Origin: Tipula vernalis
Lineage: Eukaryota > Arthropoda > Insecta > Diptera > Tipulidae
Length of the DNA stretch: 64,000 bases
Assembly: GCA_958295665.1 (NCBI GenBank)
Contig: OY282559.1
Location: forward strand, 124,001 to 188,000
Direction of reading: 5' to 3'
Each line of letters begins with the position of its first letter. The first letter of the stretch is position 1. Positions 55,251 to 64,000 of the stretch are shown in pieces. A program made the position numbers and the translations under genes. The notes beneath the pieces were generated by a model, which saw only the letters and a program-made list of their open reading frames with translations, had not been told where the DNA came from and ran no database searches.

Positions 55251-58200
55251 GGTCCGATTACGATGGTTGATACCTCTATCAATAGGTTTCGGGACCTGTA
55301 ATTGCTGTGACAATTTTCATTTTGATTGCTCGATTATTTCTAAACATTTATTAGAAAATTCAATTTTATTGAAAATCAACTGTGTTATAGCCCACAAGTT
55401 TTTGGGCGGCAAAAATCTAAAATGCTCCGATTACGATGGTTGATACCTCTATCAATAGGTTTCGGGACCTGTAATTGATGCGACAATTTTCATTTTGATT
55501 GCTCGATTATTTCTAAACATTTCTTAGAAAATTCAATTTTATTGAAAATCAACTGTGCTATAGCCCACAAGTTTTTGGGCGGCAAAAATCTAAAATGCTC
55601 CGATTACGATGGTTGATACCTCTATCAATAGGTTTCGGGACCTGTAATTGCTGTGACAATTTTCATTTTGATTGCTCGATTATTTCTAAACATTTCTTAG
55701 AAAATTCAATTTTATTGAAAATCAACTGTGCTATAGCCCACAAGTTTTTGGGCAGCAAAAATCTAAAATGGTCCGATTACGATGGTTGATACCTCTATCA
55801 ATAGGTTTCGGGACCTGTAATTGCTGTGACAATTTTCATTTTGATTGCTCGATTATTTCTAAACATTTCTTAGAAAATTCAATTTTATTGAAAATCAACT
55901 GTGCTATAGCCCACAAGTTTTTGGGTGGCAAAAATCTAAAATGGTCCGATGACGATGGTTGATACCTCTATCAATAGGTTTCGGGACCTGTAATTGCTGT
56001 GACAATTTTCATTTTGATTGCTCGATTATTTCTAAACATTTCTTAGAAAATTCAATTTTATTGAAAATCAACTGTGCCATAGCCCACAAGTTTTTGGGCG
56101 GCAAAAATCTAAAATGGTCCGATTACGATGGTTGGTACCTCTATCAATAGGTTTCGGGACCCGTAATTGCTGTGACAATTTTCATTTTGATTGCTCGATT
56201 ATTTCTAAACATTTCTTAGAAAATTCAATTTTATTGAAAATCAACTGTACCATAGCCCACAAGTTTTTGGGCGGCAAAGTCTAAAATGCTCCGATTACGA
56301 TGGTTGATACCTCTATCAATAGGTTTCGGGACCTGTAATTGCTGTGACAATTTTCATTTTGATTGCTCGATTATTTCTAAACATTTATTAGAAAATTCAA
56401 TTTTATTGAAAATCAACTGTGCTATAGCCCACAAGTTTTTGGGCGGCAAAAATCTAAAATGGTCCGATTACGATGGTTGATACCTCTATCAATAGGTTTC
56501 GGGACCTGTAATTGCTGTGACAATTTTCATTTTGATTGCTCGATTATTTCTAAACATTTATTGGAAAATTCAATTTTATTGAAAATCAACTGTGCCATAG
56601 CCCACAAGTTTTTGGGCGGCAAAAATCTAAAATGGTCCGATTACGATGGTTGATACCTCTATCAATAGGTTTCGGGACCTGTAATTGCTGTGACAATTTT
56701 CATTTTGATTGCTCGATTATTTCTAAACATTTCTTAGAAAATTCAATTTTATTGAAAATCAATTGTGCTATAGCCCACAAGTTTTTGGGCGGCAAAAATC
56801 TAAAATGGTCCGATTACGATGGTTGATACCTCTATCAATAGGTTTCGGGACCTGTAATTGCTGTAACAATTTTCATTTTGATTGCTCGATTATTTCTAAA
56901 CATTTATTAGAAAATTCAATTTTATTGAAAATCAACTGTGCTATAGCCCACAAGTTTTTGGGCGGCAAAAATCTAAAATGCTCCGATTACGATGGTTGAT
57001 AGCTCTATCAATAGGTTTCGGGACCTGTAATTGCTGCGACAATTTTCATTTTGATTGCTCGATTATTTCTAAACATTTCTTAGAAAATTGAATTTTATTG
57101 AAAATCAACTGTGCTATAGCCCACAAGTTTTTGGGCGGCAAAAATCTAAAATGGTCCGATTACGATGGTTGATACCTCTATCAATAGGTTTCGGGACCTG
57201 TAATTGCTGTGACAATTTTCATTTTGATTGCTCGATTATTTCTAAACATTTCTTAGAAAATTCAATTTTATTGAAAATCAACTGTGCTATAGCCCACAAG
57301 TTTTTGGGCGGCAAAAATCTAAAATGGTCCGATTACGATGGTTGATACCTCTATCAATAGGTTTCGGGACCTGTAATTGCTGTAACAATTTTCATTTTGA
57401 TTGCTCGATTATTTCTAAACATTTATTAGAAAATTCAATTTTATTGAAAATCAACTGTGCTATAGCCCACAAGTTTTTGGGCGGCAAAAATCTAAAATGG
57501 TCCGATTACGATGGTTGATACCTCTATCAATAGGTTTCGGGACCTGTAATTGCTGTGACAATTTTCATTTTGATTGCTCGATTATTTCTAAACATTTATT
57601 AGAAAATTCCATTTTATTGAAAATCAACTGTGCCATAGCCCACAAGTTTTTGGGCGGCAAAAATCTAAAATGGTCCGATTACGATGGTTGATACCTCTAT
57701 CAATAGGTTTCGGGACCTGTAATTGCTGTGATAATTTTCATTTTGATTGCTCGATTATTTCTAAACATTTATTAGAAAATTCAATTTTATTGAAAATCAA
57801 CTGTGCTATAGCCCACAAGTTTTTGGGCGGCAAAAATCTAAAATGGTCCGATTACGATGGTTGATACCTCTATCAATAGGTTTCGGGACCTGTAATTGCT
57901 GTGACAATTTTCATTTTGATTGCTCGATTATTTCTAAACATTTATTAGAAAATTCAATTTTATTGAAAATCAACTGTGCCATAGCCCACAAGTTTTTGGG
58001 CGGCAAAAATCTAAAATGGTCCGATTACGATGGTTGATACCTCTATCAATAGGTTTCGGGACCTGTAATTGATGCGACAATTTTCATTTTGATTGCTCGA
58101 TTATTTCTAAACATTTCTTAGAAAATTCAATTTTATTGAAAATCAACTGTGCTATAATAGCCCACAAGTTTTTGGGCGGCAAAAATCTAAAATGGTTCGA

Positions 58201-59229
58201 TTACGATGGTTGATACCTCTATCAATAGGTTTCGGGACCTGTAATTGCTGTGATAATTTTCATTTTGATTGCTCGATTATTTCTAAACATTTCTTAGAAA
58301 ATTCAATTTTCTTGAAAATCAACTGTGCTATAGCCCACAAGTTTTTGGGCGGCAAAAATCTAAAATGCTCCGATTACGATGGTTGATACATCTATCAATA
58401 GGTTTCGGGACCTGTAATTGCTGTGACAATTTTCATTTTGATTGTTCGATTATTTCTAAACATTTCTTAGAAAATTCAATTTTATTGAAAATCATCTGTG
58501 ATATAGCCCACAAGTTTTTGGGCGGCAAAAATCTAAAATGGTCCAATTACGATGGTTGATACCTCTATCAATAGGTTTCGAGACCTGTAATTGCTGTGAC
58601 AATTTTCATTTTGATTGCTCGATTATTTCTAAACATTTATTAGAAAATTCAATTTTATTGAAAATCAACTGTGCTATAGCCCACAAGTTTTTGGGCGGCA
58701 AAAATCTAAAATGCTCCGATTACGATGGTTGATACCTCTATCAATAGGTTTCGGGACCTGTAATTGCTGTGACAATTTTCATTTTGATTGCTCGATTATT
58801 TCTAAACATTTCTTAGAAAATTCAATTTTATTGAAAATCAACTGTGCTATAGCCCACAAGTTTTTGGGCGGCAAAAATCTAAAATGCTCCGATTACGATG
58901 GTTGATACCTCTATCAATAGGTTTCGGGACCTGTAATTGCTGTGGCAATTTTCATTTTGATTGCTCGATTATTTCTAAACATTTCTTAGAAAATTCAATT
59001 TTATTGAAAATCAACTGTGCTATAGCCCACAAGTTTTTGGGCGGCAAAAATCTAAAATGGTCCGATTACGATGGTTGATACCTCTATCAATAGGTTTCGG
59101 GACCTGTAATTGCTGTGACAATTTTCATTTTGATTGCTCGAATATTTCTAAACATTTCTTAGAAAATTCAATTTTATTGAAAATCAACTGTGCTATAGCC
59201 CACAAGTTTTTGGGCGGCAAAAATCTAAA

Positions 59230-59402
59230 ATGGTCCGATTACGATGGTTGATACCTCTATCAATAGGTTTCGGGACCTGTAATTGCTGTGACAATTTTCA
59301 TTTTGATTGCTCGATTATTTCTAAACATTTATTAGAAAATTCAATTTTATTGAAAATCAACTGTGCTATAGCCCACAAGTTTTTGGGCGGCAAAAATCTA
59401 AA
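59230..59402 (+). repeat. Reference monomer with three internal dyads
   Basis: This is a typical 173-bp unit. TTGATA-CCTC-TATCAA at 59,248-59,263 is a perfect dyad. TTCAAT-TTT-ATTGAA at 59,340-59,354 is a second. GCCCA-CAAGTTTT-TGGGC at 59,371-59,388 is a third, giving a small GC-rich hairpin in an otherwise AT-rich repeat. An open frame of 64 codons starts at the ATG and overruns into the next unit by 22 bases; see the rejected list. No CENP-B-box-like 17-mer is present. Confidence 0.8.
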
Positions 59403-60440
59403 ATGGTCCGATTACGATGGTTGATACCTCTATCAATAGGTTTCGGGACCTGTAATTGCTGTGACAATTTTCATTTTGATTGCTCGATTATTTCTAAACA
59501 TTTATTAGAAAATTCAATTTTATTGAAAATCAACTGTGCTATAGCCCACAAGTTTTTGGGTGGCAAAAATCTAAAATGGTCCGATTACGATGGTTGATAC
59601 CTCTATCAATAGGTTTCGGGACCTGTAATTGCTGTGACAATTTTCATTTTGGTTGCTCGATTATTTCTAAACATTTCTTAGAAAATTCAATTTTATTGAA
59701 AATCAACTGTGCCATAGCCCACAAGTTTTTGGGCGGCAAAAATCTAAAATGGTCCGATTACGATGGTTGATACCTCTATCAATAGGTTTCGGGACCTGTA
59801 ATTACTGTGACAATTTTCATTTTGATTGCTCGATTATTTCTAAACATTTATTAGAAAATTCAATTTTATTGAAAATCAACTGTGCTATAGCCCACAAGTT
59901 TTTGGGCGGCAAAAATCTAAAATGGTCCGATTACGATGGTTGATACCTCTATCAATAGGTTTCGGGACCTGTAATTGCTGTGACAATTTTCATTTTGATT
60001 GCTCGATTATTTCTAAACATTTATTAGAAAATTCAATTTTATTGAAAATCAACTGTGCTATAGCCCACAAGTTTTTGGGCGGCAAAAATCTAAAATGGTC
60101 CGATTACGATGGTTGATACCTCTATCAATAGGTTTCGGGACCTGTAATTGCTGTGACAATTTTCATTTTGATTGCTCGATTATTTCTAAACATTTATTAG
60201 AAAATTCAATTTTATTGAAAATCAACTGTGCTATAGCCCACAAGTTTTTGGGCGGCAAAAATCTAAAATGGTCCGATTACGATGGTTGATACCTCTATCA
60301 ATAGGTTTCGGGACCTGTAATTGCTGTAACAATTTTCATTTTGATTGCTCGATTATTTCTAAACATTTATTAGAAAATTCAATTTTATTGAAAATCAACT
60401 GTGCTATAGCCCACAAGTTTTTGGGCGGCAAAAATCTAAA

Positions 60441-63400
60441 ATGGTCCGATTACGATGGTTGATACCTCTATCAATAAGTTTCGGGACCTGTAATTGCTGT
60501 GACAATTTTCATTTTGATTGCTCGATTATTTCTAAACATTTATTAGAAAATTCAATTTTATTGAAAATCAACTGTGCTATAGCCCACAAGTTTTTGGGCG
60601 ACAAAAATCTAAAATGCTCCGATTACGATGGTTGATACCTCTATCAATAGGTTTCGGGACCTGTAATTGCTGTGACAATTTTCATTTTGATTGCTCGATT
60701 ATTTCTAAAAATTTCTTAGAAAATTCAATTTTATTGAAAATCAACTGTGCTATAGCCCACAAGTTTTTGGGCGGCAAAAATCTAAAATGCTCCGATTACG
60801 ATGGTTGATACCTCTATCAATAGGTTTCGGGACCTGTAATTGCTGTAACAATTTTCATTTTGATTGCTCGATTATTTCTAAACATTTCTTAGAAAATTCA
60901 ATTTTATTGAAAATCAACTGTGCTATAGCCCACAAGTTTTTGGGCGGCAAAAATCTAAAATGCTCCGATTACGATGGTTGATACCTCTATCAATAGGTTT
61001 CGGGACCTGTAATTGCTGTGACAATTTTCATTTTGATTGCTCGATTATTTCTAAACATTTATTAGAAAATTCAATTTTATTGAAAATCAACTGTGCTATA
61101 GCCCACAAGTTTTTGGGCGGCAAAAATCTAAAATGGTCCGATTACGATGGTTGATACCTCTATCAATAGGTTTCGGGACCTGTAATTGCTGTAACAATTT
61201 TCATTTTGATTGCTCGATTATTTCTAAACATTTATTAGAAAATTCAATTTTATTGAAAATCAACTGTGCTATAGCCCACAAGTTTTTGGGCGGCAAAAAT
61301 CTAAAATGCTCCGATTACGATGGTTGATACCTCTATCAATAGGTTTCGGGACCTGTAATTGCTGTGACAATTTTCATTTTGATTGCTCGATTATTTCTAA
61401 ACATTTCTTAGAAAATTCAATTTTATTGAAAATCAACTGTGCTATAGCCCACAAGTTTTTGGGCGGCAAAAATCTAAAATGGTCCGATTACGATGGTTGA
61501 TACTTCTATCAATAGGTTTCGGGACCTGTAATTGCTGTAACAATTTTCATTTTGATTGCTCGATTATTTCTAAACATTTCTTAGAAAATTCAATTTTATT
61601 GAAAATCAACTGTGCTATAGCCCACAAGTTTTTGGGCGGCAAAAATCTAAAATGCTCCGATTACAATGGTTGATACCTCTATCAATAGGTTTCGGGACCT
61701 GTAATTGCTGTGACAATTTTCATTTTGATTGCTCGATTATTTCTAAACATTTATTAGAAAATTCAATTTTATTGAAAATCAACTGTGCTATAGCCCACAA
61801 GTTTTTGGGCGGCAAAAATCTAAAATGCTCCGATTACGATGGTTGATACCTCTATCAATAGGTTTCGGGACCTGTAATTGCTGTGACAATTTTCATTTTG
61901 ATTGCTCGATTATTTCTAAACATTTCTTAGAAAATTCAATTTTATTGAAAATCAACTGTGCCATAGCCCACAAGTTTTTGGGCGGCAAAAATCTAAAATG
62001 GTCCGATTACGATGGTTGATACCTCTATCAATAGGTTTCGGGACCTGTAATTGCTGTGACAATTTTCATTTTGATTGCTCGATTATTTCTAAACATTTAT
62101 TAGAAAATTCAATTTTATTGAAAATCAACTGTGCTATAGCCCACAAGTTTTTGGGCGGCAAAAATCTAAAATGCTCCGATTACGATGGTTGATACCTCTA
62201 TCAATAGGTTTCGGGACCTGTAATTGCTGTGACAATTTTCATTTTGATTGCTCGATTATTTCTAAACATTTATTAGAAAATTCAATTTTATTGAAAATCA
62301 ACTGTGCTATAGCCCACAAGGTTTTGGGCGGCAAAAATCTAAAATGATCCGATTACGATGGTTGATACCTCTATCAATAGGTTTCGGGACCTGTAATTGC
62401 TGTGACAATTTTCATTTTGATTGATCGATTATTTCTAAACATTTCTTAGAAAATTCAATTTTATTGAAAATCAACTGTGCTATAGCCCACAAGTTTTTGG
62501 GCGGCAAAAATCTAAAATGGTCCGATTACGATGGTTGATACCTCTATCAATAGGTTTCGGGACCTGTAATTGCTGTGACAATTTTCATTTTGATTGCTCG
62601 ATTATTTCTTAACATTTATTAGAAAATTCAATTTTATTGAAAATCAACTGTGCCATAGCCCACAAGTTTTTGGGCGGCAAAAATCTAAAATGGTCCGATT
62701 ACGATGGTTGATACCTCTATCAATAGGTTTCGGGACCTGTAATTGCTGTGACAATTTTCATTTTGATTGCTCGATTATTTCTAAACATTTATTAGAAAAT
62801 TCAATTTTATTGAAAATCAACTGTGCTATAGCCCACAAGTTTTTGGGCGGCAAAAATCTAAAATGGTCCGATTACGATGGTTGATACCTCTATCAATAGG
62901 TTTCGGGACCTGTAATTGCTGTGACAATTTTCATTTTGATTGCTCGATTATTTCTAAACATTTATTAGAAAATTCAATTTTATTGAAAATCAACTGTGCT
63001 ATAGCCCACAAGTTTTTGGGCGGCAAAAATCTAAAATGGTCCGATTACGATGGTTGATACCTCTATCAATAGGTTTCGGGACCTGTAATTGCTGTGACAA
63101 TTTTCATTTTTAATGCTCGATTATTTCTAAACATTTATTAGAAAATTCAATTTTATTGAAAATCAACTGTGCTATAGCCCACAAGTTTTTGGGCGGCAAA
63201 AATCTAAAATGGTCCGATTACGATGGTTGATACCTCTATCAATAGGTTTCGGGACCTGTAATTGCTGTGACAATTTTCATTTTGATTGCTCGATTATTTC
63301 TTAACATTTATTAGAAAATTCAATTTTATTGAAAATCAACTGTGCCATAGCCCACAAGTTTTTGGGCGGCAAAAATCTAAAATGGTCCGATTACGATGGT

Positions 63401-64000
63401 TGATACCTCTATCAATAGGTTTCGGGACCTGTAATTGCTGTGACAATTTTCATTTTGATTGCTCGATTATTTCTAAACATTTCTTAGAAAATTCAATTTT
63501 ATTGAAAATCAACTGTGCTATAGCCCACAAGTTTTTGGGCGGCAAAAATCTAAAATGGTCCGATTACGATGGTTGATACCTCTATCAATAAGTTTCGGGA
63601 CCTGTAATTGCTGTGACAATTTTCATTTTGATTGCTCGATTATTTCTAAACATTTATTAGAAAATTCAATTTTATTGAAAATCAACTGTGCTATAGCCCA
63701 CAAGTTTTTGGGCGACAAAAATCTAAAATGCTCCGATTACGATGGTTGATACCTCTATCAATAGGTTTCGGGACCTGTAATTGCTGTGACAATTTTCATT
63801 TTGATTGCTCGATTATTTCTAAAAATTTCTTAGAAAATTCAATTTTATTGAAAATCAACTGTGCTATAGCCCACAAGTTTTTGGGCGGCAAAAATCTAAA
63901 ATGGTCCGATTACGATGGTTGATACCTCTATCAATAGGTTTCGGGACCTGTAATTGCTGTAACAATTTTCATTTTGATTGCTCGATTATTTCTAAACATT
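60441..64000 (+). repeat. 18-monomer repeat (3,114 bp) at the window end
   Basis: Three private variants in successive units recur at exactly 3,114 bp. They are CAATAAGTTTCGGG (60,473 and 63,587), GGGCGACAAAAATC (60,596 and 63,710) and TCTAAAAATTTCTTAG (60,704 and 63,818). GCTGTAACAATT also recurs (60,842 and 63,956). The second copy runs off the window. Within the block, TATTTCTTAACATTTA recurs at 62,603 and 63,295, a 4-monomer (692 bp) duplication. Confidence 0.85.

Larger units (their letters stand above)
33766..64000 (+). repeat. Satellite array, right arm: about 175 monomers of 173 bp
   Basis: This is the same 173-bp family in the opposite orientation, running off the window end, so the true length is unknown. 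The two-state sites of the left arm recur here as ATG(G/C)TCC, GC(T/C)ATAGC, TT(C/A)TTAG and GCTG(T/C)GAC. A further variant, GATAGCTCTATC, is frequent here but seen only once in the left arm (about 32,717, near the switch). Length variants are rare: a 114-bp unit at 34,031-34,144, 172-bp units ending at 40,025 and 50,231, and a 176-bp unit near 58,152. Phase is otherwise exact, which makes higher-order structure easy to read. Confidence 0.98.

Noticed and set aside
59230..59402. CENP-B box in the monomer (GGTTTCGGGACC region)
   Set aside because: The region has TTCGGG but lacks the spaced A..CGGG half of the canonical 17-bp box. No other match was seen.
12117..64000. A 64-codon open frame in most monomers (starts MVRLRWLIPLSIGF, includes TCNCCDNFHFDC), overlapping the next unit's frame by 22 bases
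   Set aside because: The frame is a property of the 173-bp repeat. 173 is not a multiple of 3, so frames do not join. Many units carry stops (for example 35,875, 36,567 and 41,410). Common variants change residues freely (V/L, W/C, F/L). No promoter or conserved start context is distinguishable. No sign of selection for protein.
12117..64000. CRISPR-like regular repetition
   Set aside because: Whole 173-bp units are repeated with no unique spacers, in eukaryotic-type DNA; this is satellite DNA.

Overview
This window is eukaryotic, probably arthropod, nuclear DNA from a heterochromatic (pericentromere-like) region. The first 12 kb is strongly AT-rich and holds only transposon wreckage. The other 52 kb is one satellite DNA family. 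The lineage is inferred from insect-type DDE transposase remnants, a Penelope-like GIY-YIG remnant, a tRNA-like SINE head and a nucleosome-sized satellite. I see no intact protein-coding gene and no prokaryotic gene organisation. The species is not identifiable from the sequence alone.

Region 1 (1-12,116) is a flank of decayed, non-homologous pieces. It contains a tRNA-like SINE head (minus, about 1000-1077) and the C-terminal end of a DDE transposase (minus, 4739-5000). A long TA microsatellite lies at 5463-5690 and a long imperfect foldback at about 6090-6410. A Penelope-like GIY-YIG remnant (minus, about 7545-8010) and a Tc1-type transposase N-terminal domain (minus, about 10,497-10,945) follow. 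An internally deleted DDE transposase copy (plus, about 11,815-12,085) ends about 30 bp before the satellite starts.

Region 2 (12,117-33,765) is about 125 tandem copies of a 173-bp monomer in one orientation. Region 3 (33,766 to the window end) is about 175 copies of the same monomer in the opposite orientation. The switch is abrupt, within a few bases of 33,765. Rare variants just right of the switch are otherwise concentrated at the far left edge of the left array. The broken monomers at 12,117 and 33,766 would rejoin with only about 12 bp missing. This suggests one inversion with breakpoints at the present array edge and at 33,765/33,766.

The right arm is organised hierarchically. A block of 51-52 monomers (8,822 and 8,995 bp) repeats from 35,529, with a third partial copy from 53,346. 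Inside each block is a 9-monomer (1,557 bp) repeat whose copy number differs between blocks. Smaller 4-, 7-, 13/14- and 18-monomer repeats occur elsewhere in both arms. The left arm has an internal island of degenerate units (17.7-19.7 kb) that may be a fossil array edge.

Each normal monomer carries a chance 64-codon reading frame on one strand. I treat it as a by-product of the repeat, not a gene. The parts do not form a pathway; the story here is repeat evolution and chromosome structure.
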